64,000 nt of DNA from a bacterium. Lineage in GTDB: Bacteria; Ratteibacteria; UBA8468; B48-G9; JAFGKM01. The stretch covers positions 12,308-76,307 of the forward strand of contig JALNXB010000006.1 in the NCBI GenBank assembly GCA_023230585.1, in the 5' to 3' direction. The notes beneath the pieces were generated by a model that was given only the letters and a program-made list of their open reading frames with translations, had not been told where the DNA came from and searched no databases. Shown piece after piece: positions 32,657 through 41,304 of this stretch. Position 1 is the first letter of the stretch; each line of letters starts with the position of its first letter. Made by a program: the position numbers and the translations under genes.

Positions 32657-34660
32657 TTACTTCTCTTTTTTTAACTTTTTAATCTTTTCTCTGTAAAATA
32701 TAGCTTCCTCAAAGTCGAGTTTTTTTGCTGCTGACATCATTTTTTTCTCTAACCTATTTAAAGTTTGAAAAAGGTTTTTACCATAAAAAAGTTCATCATT
32801 TTCAGAGATAACAGAACTTTTCTTCTCTGTTTTTCCGCTAATAATTTCTGTGACACTTTTGTATATAGGTTTTTCGATGGATTGAGGGACTATATTGTTA
32901 ACAGTATTATATTCAATCTGTTTTTTTCTTCTCCTTTCTGTTTCGCTTATTGCCATACTCATAGCATCTGTTATTCTGTCTGCATACATTACTACTTCAC
33001 CATCTACGCTTCTTGCAGCTCTACCTGATATTTGTATCAAAGATGTGGTTGACCTTAAAAACCCTTCTTTGTCTGCATCAAGGATAGCAACAAGACTTAC
33101 TTCAGGTAAATCAAGCCCTTCTCTTAAAAGATTTATTCCTACCAGAACATCAAATTTTGCTTCTCTAAGTTTTTGAAGAATATCTACTCTTTCGAGAGTA
33201 TCAATCTCGTAATGAAGGTAATGCACCTTAACATTGAAACTTTTAAGGTACTCTGATATCTCTTCTGCAAGATTTTTACTAACTGTAATAACAAGAGTTC
33301 GTTGTTTTTTTTCAGTTTTAGCTTTTATTCTTCCAAGCAAGTCTTCAATCTGGTTTTTTGTTGGTAACACAGTTATTGGTGGGTCTATAAGCCCAGTTGG
33401 TCTTATAACTTGTTCGGCTATCAGTTTTGATTGAGCACCCAATTTTTCCACTTTGCATTTTTCCAGTTCATACTTTCCTGGAGTAGCAGAAACATATATA
33501 ACTTGTTTGACTATTTGCTCAAACTCGCTAAACATAAGAGGTCTATTATCTAACGCTGAGGGTAACCTAAAACCGAATTTAACAAGTGTCTCTTTTCTTG
33601 ACCTATCTCCGTAGAACATACCTTTTAACTGAGGTATTGTAACGTGTGATTCATCAATAAAGATAAGATAATCGTCAGGAAAATAGTCAAGTAGAACCTC
33701 AGGTCTTTCCCCAGAGGCTCTTCCAGAGAGATGTCTGCTGTAATTTTCTATGCCGTGGCAGTACCCTAACTCTTCAAGCATATCAAGGTCGTTTAAAGTA
33801 CGCATTTCAAGTCTTTCTGCTTCAAGCAACTTGCCCTCTTTTTTAAAGTAATTGAGTTGTTCTTTCAGTTCTTTTTTTATATTCTCTTTTGCTATATCCA
33901 TTTTTTCTGCTGGTGTTACAAAATGTTTTGCAGGGTATATAAAAATCTCTTTGTCTGAACCAAAAAACTCTCCTGTGAAAGGGTCAAACTTTTCTAACTT
34001 AACAATTTTGTCACCTATTAGCCCTATTCTTATAGCAAACTCCTCATAAGAAGGGATAACTTCTATGGTGTTACCTCTAACTCGGAATTTTCCTCTTGTA
34101 AGTTCAAACTCATTTCTTTCGTACTGGGTCTCAACAAGTCTCCTTAAAATAGTTTTTCTTCCAATTTCCTTGCCGAGAGAAAGGTGGAGCATCATACTTT
34201 TATGGTCTTCTGGGTTGCCTATCGGGTAAATACAAGACACACTGGCAACAGTGACAACGTCTTTGGCTGAAAGGATTGAACTTGTTGCAGCAAGTCTTAA
34301 CCTATCTATATCTTGGTTTATTGAAGCATCTTTTTCAATATAGGTATCGGTTGCAGGGATATATGCTTCTGGTTGATAATAATCATAATAACTTACAAAA
34401 TACCGCACCCTGTTTTCTGGAAAAAACTCTCGGAATTCGCTATACAACTGTGCTGCAAGCGTTTTGTTGTGGGATATAACAAGAGCTGGACGGTTAGTCT
34501 TTCCTATTATATTAGCCATAGTGAAAGTTTTACCACTACCTGTCACTCCAAGCAGAATTTGTTCCCGTTCACCTTTATTAAGGTTATCAAGCAATTTTGC
34601 TATAGCTTGCGGTTGGTCGCCAGATGGGGCATATTTTGATACAAGTTTCAATCTATTCAT
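32657..34660 (-). CDS. uvrB: excinuclease ABC subunit UvrB
   Basis: UvrB is the damage-verification helicase of nucleotide excision repair. At 667 residues the length is canonical. Walker A GVTGSGKT lies at 38-45, followed by the beta-hairpin region (VRYFVSYYDYYQPEAYIP), the DESHVT motif and helicase motifs V-VI (LREGLDLPEVSLVAILDADKEGFLRS, QISGRAARS). The C-terminal UVR domain (KKMMSAAKKLDFEEAIFYREKIKKLK) binds UvrC. No Shine-Dalgarno precedes the ATG; a -10 (TAAAAT, 34668-34673) suggests a leaderless start. Confidence 0.97.
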   Translation of the reverse strand: MNRLKLVSKYAPSGDQPQAIAKLLDNLNKGEREQILLGVTGSGKTFTMANIIGKTNRPALVISHNKTLAAQLYSEFREFFPENRVRYFVSYYDYYQPEAYIPATDTYIEKDASINQDIDRLRLAATSSILSAKDVVTVASVSCIYPIGNPEDHKSMMLHLSLGKEIGRKTILRRLVETQYERNEFELTRGKFRVRGNTIEVIPSYEEFAIRIGLIGDKIVKLEKFDPFTGEFFGSDKEIFIYPAKHFVTPAEKMDIAKENIKKELKEQLNYFKKEGKLLEAERLEMRTLNDLDMLEELGYCHGIENYSRHLSGRASGERPEVLLDYFPDDYLIFIDESHVTIPQLKGMFYGDRSRKETLVKFGFRLPSALDNRPLMFSEFEQIVKQVIYVSATPGKYELEKCKVEKLGAQSKLIAEQVIRPTGLIDPPITVLPTKNQIEDLLGRIKAKTEKKQRTLVITVSKNLAEEISEYLKSFNVKVHYLHYEIDTLERVDILQKLREAKFDVLVGINLLREGLDLPEVSLVAILDADKEGFLRSTTSLIQISGRAARSVDGEVVMYADRITDAMSMAISETERRRKKQIEYNTVNNIVPQSIEKPIYKSVTEIISGKTEKKSSVISENDELFYGKNLFQTLNRLEKKMMSAAKKLDFEEAIFYREKIKKLKKEK

Positions 34661-34667
34661 AATAAAT

Positions 34668-34696
34668 ATTTTACTCTTTTTATAATTAAGTTAAAA
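34668..34696 (-). promoter_or_regulatory. uvrB promoter, predicts leaderless mRNA
   Basis: Minus strand TTTTAA (34691-34696), 17 bp, TAAAAT (34668-34673). The predicted +1 is 34661, one nucleotide before the ATG (34660). No LexA-like box was noticed. Confidence 0.45.
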
Positions 34697-34722
34697 GAAA
34701 ACAGGTCAAACTAAATTATGAT

Positions 34723-35868
34723 TTATGCTGTACCTTGAAATAGAGGAGGTAATTTCTTTTCAAGAAAATACTTAGATTCTTCGTACATATTGCTATAAGG
34801 ATAAAATAATACTACCTGCAGAAAAGCGTACTTTGCTTTCTCGTATTCTTTCTGAACTATAAATAGTTTTCCAATTGTAAATAGAGCCTTGTCTGCAAAT
34901 TTACTGAACGGGTAATTGAGCAGAAAATTTTTGCATGCAAGATAAGCTGCTTCTTGTTCACCTATGTTAAAAAGAGACTCTGCTACATTATACTGTATCT
35001 TTTCTGGCAGGGTTACCTCGTTATATTTTTTTACAATATTCCCATACTGTTGGGCAGCAAATGCTCTGTTCTCTTCAATATTAGTTTTAATAATACTTTT
35101 TGCGCTCTCTATTTCTCCGTATTCTTCCATTCTTCTCTGGACAAACTGTTTTGAACCAAGAATTTTAAATAACATATTTTCTCCAAGTTTAACATTCTCT
35201 TTAAATTTTGCTTCCTGATAGATTTTTGTTCCTAACCCTATTATTGCGCCGTACAAAAAACCAGCAAAATGAGCTCCAAATGCAACAGAACTGGTGGTTA
35301 TTTCTTTAACAGTAAGAAGAGTAGATAATGCTTGTTCCAGAAACCAGAATGTTAACCATACAAAAGCGTATACTTTAAATTCTCCAAACCGCATTATAAA
35401 TAGAAATACCCATATAAAATATTTGAAGGTTATTCTGCTTTTTGGAAAAAGGATAGCGTAAACTCCCAAAACGCCCGCAATAGCTCCAGAGGCTCCTATG
35501 GTTGGTATGTTGGCAGATTGTTCAGTTACAAGGGCAGAATATAGAAGCATAGAAAATATTCCTGCAGAAAGATAAAATAATAGAAAAGGTATTACACCCC
35601 ACCTGTCTTCTATGTTGTCTCCAAGGAGCCATAGGTACCACATATTAAATCCAAGGTGTAATATTCCTCCGTGAAGAAACATTGAAGTGAAGGCTGTTTT
35701 AAGAGAAAAACTTGATGGGATAAAACCATATTTTTGAATAATCTGTTCATACTCAGGGGCAAAAGTGGTATAAAAAAAGATAAGGATATTTATCAATATA
35801 AGCGATAAAACCAGTATAGGAAATTTTTTTACTCTATATTCATCTCTTAACGGAAAGAAGAGAAACAT
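34723..35868 (-). CDS. rhomboid family intramembrane serine protease with TPR-like C-terminal domain
   Basis: A 381-residue protein. Six-helix rhomboid core (about 15-215) with the catalytic Ser127 in GASG and His200 in AHFAGFLYG, plus a HGGILHLGFNMWYLW segment in TM2. Residues about 225-381 form TPR-like helical pairs (AAYLACKNFLLNYPFSKFAD, EKAKYAFLQVVLFYP). It is coupled to rnfA by a TAATG stop-start overlap, so it is the last gene of the Rnf operon. The TPR part probably recruits a partner or substrate. Confidence 0.9.
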   Translation of the reverse strand: MFLFFPLRDEYRVKKFPILVLSLILINILIFFYTTFAPEYEQIIQKYGFIPSSFSLKTAFTSMFLHGGILHLGFNMWYLWLLGDNIEDRWGVIPFLLFYLSAGIFSMLLYSALVTEQSANIPTIGASGAIAGVLGVYAILFPKSRITFKYFIWVFLFIMRFGEFKVYAFVWLTFWFLEQALSTLLTVKEITTSSVAFGAHFAGFLYGAIIGLGTKIYQEAKFKENVKLGENMLFKILGSKQFVQRRMEEYGEIESAKSIIKTNIEENRAFAAQQYGNIVKKYNEVTLPEKIQYNVAESLFNIGEQEAAYLACKNFLLNYPFSKFADKALFTIGKLFIVQKEYEKAKYAFLQVVLFYPYSNMYEESKYFLEKKLPPLFQGTA

Positions 35869-36458
35869 TATAGTTTAAATAGTCCCTTAAACCCAAGGAA
35901 GACAAGACTTATCAGCCCTGTCATTATAAAAGCAATGGGAACCCCCTTAAAGGCTTCTGGCAAAGGAGCATTGTCAAGCCGTTCTCTCATAGAAGCAAAA
36001 AGTATTATCACAAAACAGTAGCCGGCAGATACTCCTACCGCAAATACAAGGTTTTGTAAAAAGGTAAACTTATAATCTATACCAAGAAAAGCAGAGGCAA
36101 GTATAACGCAGTTAGTAGTTATTAGAGGTAGGTATATACCAAAAGCTTTGTAAAGAGCTGGGGCTTTCTTTCTGATAATAATTTCTTCAAATTGAACAAA
36201 AGAAGCAATTGTTAATATAAATGTTACTGTTCTTAAGTATTCAAGATTAAAAGGTACAAGAATATAGTTGTATAAAATCCAACTTATACTGCATGCCATT
36301 ACAGTGACAAATACTACTGCTATACCCATACCTATGGAGGATCTCATATTTGTAGATATTCCAATAAAAGAGCATAGCCCAAGAAATTTTATCATAACTA
36401 TATTGTTTACTATAAAAGCGGAAAGAAAAATAAAGCCAATATTAAGTTCGTTCAACAT
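35868..36458 (-). CDS. rnfA: ion-translocating oxidoreductase complex subunit A
   Basis: A 196-residue membrane subunit with six hydrophobic helices. It pairs with RnfE to form the pseudo-symmetric core that holds a membrane-embedded 2Fe-2S cluster. Typical segments: FLGLCSFIGIS near the N terminus, and GIYLPLITTNCVILA in the middle holding a conserved cysteine. The start overlaps the rnfE stop region by 7 bp and its TAA overlaps the next gene's ATG, so translation is coupled. Belongs to the set rnfC-D-G-E-A. Confidence 0.93.
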   Translation of the reverse strand: MLNELNIGFIFLSAFIVNNIVMIKFLGLCSFIGISTNMRSSIGMGIAVVFVTVMACSISWILYNYILVPFNLEYLRTVTFILTIASFVQFEEIIIRKKAPALYKAFGIYLPLITTNCVILASAFLGIDYKFTFLQNLVFAVGVSAGYCFVIILFASMRERLDNAPLPEAFKGVPIAFIMTGLISLVFLGFKGLFKL

Positions 36459-37057
36459 TTTTTTCTTCCTCCTACACTATTTTTAATTGCCATTAAAAAA
36501 CCTATTACAAGAAAAGCACCTGGTGGCATTATCATTATAAGTAAGGGGAGGTAATTTTCTCCCAGAATATTTATTCCAAAGAGTGTTCCTTGTCCGAGGA
36601 ACTCTCTTATAGAGGCAATAATAAGTATTGCAATGGTAAAGCCTAACCCCATACCTAAACCATCAAGGGTTGAGTTTATAACATTGTTTTTTGAAGCAAA
36701 GGCTTCGGCTCTACCTAAAAGTATGCAATTAACAACCATGAGAGGCAGGTAGACCCCAAGATTTTTATGTAGTTGGGGAGAAAACGCTGCCAAAGAATAG
36801 TCCATTATAGTAACAAAAGTTGCAATAACAACTATAAAAACAGGTATTCTAATATGTTCTGGCACAATTTTTCTTATAATAGAAACAGTAATATTCGAAC
36901 CAACCAGAACAAAAATAAAAGCAACACCCATTCCGAGTGCGTCTTTTAGAGCCGCTGAAACAGCCAAAAGAGGGCATAACCCTAACATAAGATAGAATAT
37001 CGGATTATCTTTCCATAACCCGAGTGTGAAATTTTTAAAATCAACAGTCTTTTTCAT
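36452..37057 (-). CDS. rnfE: ion-translocating oxidoreductase complex subunit E
   Basis: A 201-residue membrane subunit, paralogous to RnfA. It opens LWKDNPIFYLMLGLCPLLAVS and carries the GVYLPLMVVNCILLGRAEAFA segment with the cluster cysteine. It overlaps rnfG by 4 bp and rnfA by 7 bp. The complex couples ferredoxin:NAD+ electron transfer to Na+ or H+ transport. NqrD/E relatives are similar, but the [4Fe-4S]-bearing C subunit upstream points to Rnf. Confidence 0.93.
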   Translation of the reverse strand: MKKTVDFKNFTLGLWKDNPIFYLMLGLCPLLAVSAALKDALGMGVAFIFVLVGSNITVSIIRKIVPEHIRIPVFIVVIATFVTIMDYSLAAFSPQLHKNLGVYLPLMVVNCILLGRAEAFASKNNVINSTLDGLGMGLGFTIAILIIASIREFLGQGTLFGINILGENYLPLLIMIMPPGAFLVIGFLMAIKNSVGGRKKC

Positions 37058-37605
37058 TGTGTCTCTCCATTAAGAGTTTTTAGGTTTTCTTGAAGTTTTC
37101 TTATCTCTTCTGTAACAGCGCTTGAAGATACTGTTGCACCTGTAATTGAGTCTATCTCGCCTTGTGGGTTATCTTTCTTAAGGTATATAGTACCGTCTTC
37201 TTTATCTTTGAACTGTTCAAGAAAACCTGCATCTGTTATTTTGGAGCCAAGCCCAGGTGTTTCTGTATGTTCAAGAATTCTTATACCTGTTATCTTTAAA
37301 TCTTTATCAACACCCGCTTTTATTAAAATTTGTCCTCCGTATCCAGTTGCTTTAAGGTCAAAAATTCTTCCCAATAGGTCCCCATCCTTATTATGTACAA
37401 CTGTAAATTTAATATCTTTTATTTTTTTCTGTTCAAACGTAACGCCATCTTGAAAAATTTCTCTGTTGAGCGTCTCTTCGTCTATCTTTTTCTGTTCAGA
37501 TATTTTAGGCTCTGCTATATTAAAAACCTGAGCAAGAAGAAATCCTGATAATACTGTTATAGATAATAGAACAATTATACCAACTATTATATCTTTCTTT
37601 TTCAT
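37054..37605 (-). CDS. rnfG: ion-translocating oxidoreductase complex subunit G
   Basis: A 183-residue subunit with one N-terminal membrane helix and a periplasmic FMN-binding domain. FMN is attached covalently to a threonine in the SITGATVSS motif (near residues 158-166). The glycine-rich GYGGQILIKAGVD segment is the family's flavin pocket. It overlaps rnfD and rnfE by 4 bp each. Confidence 0.93.
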   Translation of the reverse strand: MKKKDIIVGIIVLLSITVLSGFLLAQVFNIAEPKISEQKKIDEETLNREIFQDGVTFEQKKIKDIKFTVVHNKDGDLLGRIFDLKATGYGGQILIKAGVDKDLKITGIRILEHTETPGLGSKITDAGFLEQFKDKEDGTIYLKKDNPQGEIDSITGATVSSSAVTEEIRKLQENLKTLNGETQ

Positions 37606-38537
37606 AGTTTTACCTTTTTAATATGTCCAAATTTTTTTGGTAAAGTGAATTTATCAATGAGTGGAACAAACATATTCATAAACAGAATAGAGTACGCAAC
37701 TCCTTCTGGGTATCCGCCTTTTTGTCGTATTAGAAAAGTTATTATTCCGCAACCAATTCCAAAGATGAGTTTCCCTTTATTTGTTAAAGGAGATGTTACG
37801 TAATCGGTTGCCATAAAGAAAGCACCAAGAATTAGACCGCCTGCCATTATTTGAAAAACGGGATTTTGTCCTGATATGTAAGATAGTATGCCAACTGTTA
37901 AAATGTATGAAAGAGGAATATGGAGAGTAATGATTTTTCTTGAAAGTAGAAAAATTGCACCTATCAGTAGTAGTATTACGCTTGTTTCACCAATGCAACC
38001 TGCGTGGTTCCCTATAAACATACTTAAAGAATCAGGTAGAGGTGTATTTAAACCTTCTTTCAAAATAGCAAGAGGTGTAGCGGTTGTTGTTGCATCTGTT
38101 AAATGTGAAAAAGGTTGAACGTATCTTGTCATCTGGACAGGAAAAGATGTTAATAGTAGTGCTCTTGCGGTAAGCGCAGGGTTAAATATATTAAAACCTA
38201 TACCACCAAAAAGTTCTTTGGTAAGAAATATTGCAACAAAACTACCAAATGCTGCTATCCATAAAGGAATATTTGGAGGTAACGTAAAGGCAAGAAGTAG
38301 ACCAGTTAACATTGCGCTACCATCGTTTATGCGTAACTCTTTCCCAAACATTTTTTTGCTTAATATTTCGCTTAAAAGACACGATATTATGCATACACCG
38401 ACAACTTTTAATACACCCAGCCCAAAGAAATAAAGGCTACCAAATAGAGCAGGTAAAAGAGCAACAATAACACTAATCATTATTTTTGTTGTAGAATCTT
38501 TAGAATGTATATGTGGAGCACATCTTATCTGTTTCAT
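37602..38537 (-). CDS. rnfD: ion-translocating oxidoreductase complex subunit D
   Basis: A 311-residue polytopic subunit that carries a second covalent FMN, probably at the threonine of the ATTTATPL segment. Further family marks: RINDGSAMLTGLLLAFTLPP and FNPALTARALLL. It is preceded by a 68-bp gap containing a small palindromic insertion (38548-38612) that separates it from rnfC. A Shine-Dalgarno AAAGGAAAA precedes the ATG. Confidence 0.94.
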   Translation of the reverse strand: MKQIRCAPHIHSKDSTTKIMISVIVALLPALFGSLYFFGLGVLKVVGVCIISCLLSEILSKKMFGKELRINDGSAMLTGLLLAFTLPPNIPLWIAAFGSFVAIFLTKELFGGIGFNIFNPALTARALLLTSFPVQMTRYVQPFSHLTDATTTATPLAILKEGLNTPLPDSLSMFIGNHAGCIGETSVILLLIGAIFLLSRKIITLHIPLSYILTVGILSYISGQNPVFQIMAGGLILGAFFMATDYVTSPLTNKGKLIFGIGCGIITFLIRQKGGYPEGVAYSILFMNMFVPLIDKFTLPKKFGHIKKVKL

Positions 38538-38547
38538 TACATTTTCC

Positions 38548-38612
38548 TTTTCATTAACTGTGTTCTACCAATGCGGAGATTCCGAAGGTTCGACCTTCGT
38601 TTTCATTAACTG
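38548..38612. repeat. 52-bp palindrome-bearing insertion flanked by 13-bp direct repeats
   Basis: TTTTCATTAACTG occurs at 38548-38560 and 38600-38612. Between them lies CGAAGGT-tcg-ACCTTCG (38583-38599), a perfect 7-bp hairpin, next to GGAGATTCCG, a fragment of the REP-like palindrome seen at 19561. The second repeat copy includes the last bases of rnfC and its stop. Confidence 0.7.
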
Positions 38613-39910
38613 GTTTTACGTAGTTCAGCTTTTGCCCATTTGAATAAGTCTACCATAGGTCTGTTAGCAGGACATACATAACTGCAACACCCGCATTCAA
38701 TACAATCAACTACATTGAGAGTTTTACAAGTATCCCACTTTTTATTTTCTGCTTGTCTCCCCATTTCTGCTGGTATTAAATTCATAGGGCATGCAGGTAT
38801 ACATTTACCACATCTAATACAAGGATTTATCTTTGTATCTATATATTCTTGAGGGAGCACTATTATACCTGTAGTGCTTTTTATTACTGGAACATCGGGT
38901 GAAGGTATATTAACACCCATCATAGGGCCTCCTATAATGAGTTTTCTGCTATCAGAATAATCGCTTTCACAAAATGCAAGTATATCAGAGATAGGAGTAC
39001 CTACCTTAACTCGTAGATTTTTAGGATATTTAACCAGGCCTGTTACAGTAAGAACTCTTTCTGTTAACGGTTCTGTTTCGCATACGGCTTTTTTTATAGA
39101 TAAAGCGGTTTGAACATTAAATACAACGCAACCCACATCAATAGGTAGCCCAAGAGAAGGAACTTCTTTTCCCGTAACAGATTTTATTAAATGTTTTTCG
39201 CTACCTTGAGGATATTTTTCAGGAAGAATTTTAATTGTAGCTTCAATAGGGATTTTCATATTTTGGAGACTTTGTTTGATAGATTTGTAAAGATTTTTTT
39301 TGTTGCTTTCAATCCCTATAAACAATTTTTTAGCACAGAGTGTTTTACATATTATCTGAAGACCTTCAACAACTCCATCGGTTTCTTCTGCCATTACTCT
39401 GTAGTCAGCTGTAAGGAAAGGTTCGCATTCACATCCGTTAAGGATAACACAATCGACTTGTTTCCCTTCAGGAATCATTAGTTTAACAAATGTTGGGAAT
39501 GCAGCTCCACCCATCCCTACAATACCAGCTTGTCTTACCGATTCTATAATTTCTTGCTGGCTAAGTGTTGTCCAGTCAACCTTTTCATTATCGTTTGGGG
39601 TAGACTCTTCTTGAGGAACTTTTTCTATTACTACAGATAAAGATTTTCTTCCGTTGGGTAGGTTACTATTTTCCAGAGCAACAACTTTACCTGAAATACT
39701 GGAATGGATATAACTGCTGATAAACCCAGACGGTTCTCCTATTATCTGACCTTCTTTAACTATGTCCCCTCTTTTAACTACTGGTTTAGCAGGTAACCCT
39801 GTATGTTGAGATAATGCAATTGCAACTTTTTGAGGGGTGGGAAAAGTTTCAATATTTGAATCTTTGCTAAGTTCTTTAAACCCAGATATTTTTAAACCGC
39901 CTTTGAACAT
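38606..39910 (-). CDS. rnfC: ion-translocating oxidoreductase complex subunit C
   Basis: This 434-residue peripheral subunit binds NAD(H) and FMN and holds two 4Fe-4S clusters: CIRCGKCIPACP and CIECGCCSYVCP near the C terminus. The N-terminal RnfC barrel begins FKGGLKISGFKELS; the NADH-site glycine-rich GIVGMGGAAFPT is near residues 130-141. I chose ATG 39910, preceded by GGAG and 1 bp after the apgM stop; the frame from 39949 would overlap apgM by 38 bp. The clusters distinguish it from NqrA/NqrF systems. Confidence 0.94.
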   Translation of the reverse strand: MFKGGLKISGFKELSKDSNIETFPTPQKVAIALSQHTGLPAKPVVKRGDIVKEGQIIGEPSGFISSYIHSSISGKVVALENSNLPNGRKSLSVVIEKVPQEESTPNDNEKVDWTTLSQQEIIESVRQAGIVGMGGAAFPTFVKLMIPEGKQVDCVILNGCECEPFLTADYRVMAEETDGVVEGLQIICKTLCAKKLFIGIESNKKNLYKSIKQSLQNMKIPIEATIKILPEKYPQGSEKHLIKSVTGKEVPSLGLPIDVGCVVFNVQTALSIKKAVCETEPLTERVLTVTGLVKYPKNLRVKVGTPISDILAFCESDYSDSRKLIIGGPMMGVNIPSPDVPVIKSTTGIIVLPQEYIDTKINPCIRCGKCIPACPMNLIPAEMGRQAENKKWDTCKTLNVVDCIECGCCSYVCPANRPMVDLFKWAKAELRKTS

Positions 39911-39911
39911 T

Positions 39912-41126
39912 TCAAGCTCCAAATTTGTCAAGTTTAAAAGCGCAGGCAAGAAGTATATACATTAGTTCTTTGGAATACATATTTCCAAGTATACCTTTTG
40001 CACATTCTCGCTCAGTAAAATGTTTTACTCCATCAGGGATAGAGTTTGGTGATTTGACTATAAGAGGAACAGGGTGCCAAGAATGACCTTTCATCATTGA
40101 AGGGGTAGAGTGGTCACCTGTTATTGCTATACTTTCAAATTTTAAATTCCTTAACTGCCATATTTTTGAGTCTATATCTTCTATGGTTTTTACTTTTGCT
40201 TCAAAATTACCGTCTTCTCCGTAACTGTCTGTCTTTTTAATGTGGAAAAAGAAAAAATCATATTTATCATAAAGTTCAAATAGAGTTTCAAACTCTTCTT
40301 CTACAGTTTCTCCAGCGTCTGCTACATCCATCCCTAAAACTTTTGAGATACCTTTATACATAGGGTAGGCAGCTATACATACTCCATTAAGTTTATACTT
40401 GTCATTGAAACTATGTATGTTCGGGAGTTGAGAGATACCTCTTAAAAGCAAGGTTTTAGCTTTAGTATCAACATTTTTTAGAACCTCAATTACTTTCTCT
40501 TGGAGTTCCTTCAATACAAGAGCAGTCTTCTCAGAGGCAGTATCTAATGCTTTTAAAGGTTTAAGAGGCAATCCTTCTTTTTGAGGGTCGTTTTCTGATA
40601 CGTTAGGACCTAATCCTTCCCCTTGTAGAACAATAGCGCACCGGTGTTCTTTAACTGTCTGAATAAATATTTTTACACCAGAAATTTCTTTAATTTTTTC
40701 TGACAATATAGAAACAATCTTACTGTTTTCTTCTGTAGGTATTCTACCTGCTCTCCTATCTGTAACAATATTGTTTTCATCGATTGTTGCAAAATTACCT
40801 CTTATAGCAACATCATTTTTTCCAAGGTTTATACCTATTCCAAGACATTCGAGAGTGCCTCTGCCAATCAGTGTCTCTAATGGGTCGTAACCAAACAATC
40901 CTACGTGCCCTGGACCGCTTCCAGGAGTTATTCCTTTAAGTACAGGTGTTAATGTTCCGCAAGAACCTTCAGTTGCGAATCTGTCTAAATTAGGTTTCTT
41001 TGCTGTTTCAAGTTCTGTTTTACCTGTTACAGAATGTGGGAAACCACCAATTCCATCAAGAACAACCAACAGGATTTTGTTATCATTCTTTTTTATTATA
41101 TCGGGTAGAATTTTTTCGTATTCCAT
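39912..41126 (-). CDS. apgM: cofactor-independent phosphoglycerate mutase, archaeal type
   Basis: This 404-residue alkaline-phosphatase-superfamily enzyme interconverts 3- and 2-phosphoglycerate. Seen: the metal-site VLDGIGGFP at about 22-30, the phosphoserine loop TPGSGPGHVGLFGYDP, TDRRAGRIPTEEN and ITGDHSTPS. It is the archaeal/Thermotoga-type (about 400 residues), unrelated in length to GpmI (about 510). It is the first gene of the transcript containing rnfCDGEA, tying glycolysis and the redox pump to one promoter. Confidence 0.93.
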   Translation of the reverse strand: MEYEKILPDIIKKNDNKILLVVLDGIGGFPHSVTGKTELETAKKPNLDRFATEGSCGTLTPVLKGITPGSGPGHVGLFGYDPLETLIGRGTLECLGIGINLGKNDVAIRGNFATIDENNIVTDRRAGRIPTEENSKIVSILSEKIKEISGVKIFIQTVKEHRCAIVLQGEGLGPNVSENDPQKEGLPLKPLKALDTASEKTALVLKELQEKVIEVLKNVDTKAKTLLLRGISQLPNIHSFNDKYKLNGVCIAAYPMYKGISKVLGMDVADAGETVEEEFETLFELYDKYDFFFFHIKKTDSYGEDGNFEAKVKTIEDIDSKIWQLRNLKFESIAITGDHSTPSMMKGHSWHPVPLIVKSPNSIPDGVKHFTERECAKGILGNMYSKELMYILLACAFKLDKFGA

Positions 41127-41163
41127 TATGACCTTCTCCTCTTTTTGAAAAATTTCTTAATTA

Positions 41164-41192
41164 TGATATAATTTTTAAAATTGGTTGTCAAT
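41164..41192 (-). promoter_or_regulatory. promoter of the apgM-rnfCDGEA-rhomboid operon
   Basis: Minus strand TTGACA (41187-41192), 17 bp, TATCAT (41164-41169). It has a consensus -35 and ideal spacing, with a leader of about 31 nt carrying a GAGGAG Shine-Dalgarno. Confidence 0.78.
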
Positions 41193-41289
41193 TTTTTGTA
41201 AAATATAAAATAAAAATAAAGAGAAAGGACTAATATTTGGGGTGGGTATATGTGCAAAAGTAGTTATTATCCCTCCATTAAAACTTTTT

Positions 41290-41298
41290 TGTTAATAT
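41290..41298 (+). promoter_or_regulatory. rsmI promoter, extended -10, predicts leaderless mRNA
   Basis: TGTTAATAT (extended -10); the hexamer ends at 41298, placing +1 at 41305, the A of the ATG. No Shine-Dalgarno and no good -35. Confidence 0.55.
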
Positions 41299-41304
41299 TA
41301 AAAT

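Noticed and set aside
35868..39910. Na+-translocating NADH:quinone reductase (Nqr) instead of Rnf
   Set aside because: The C subunit carries two 4Fe-4S motifs typical of RnfC, and there is no NqrF.
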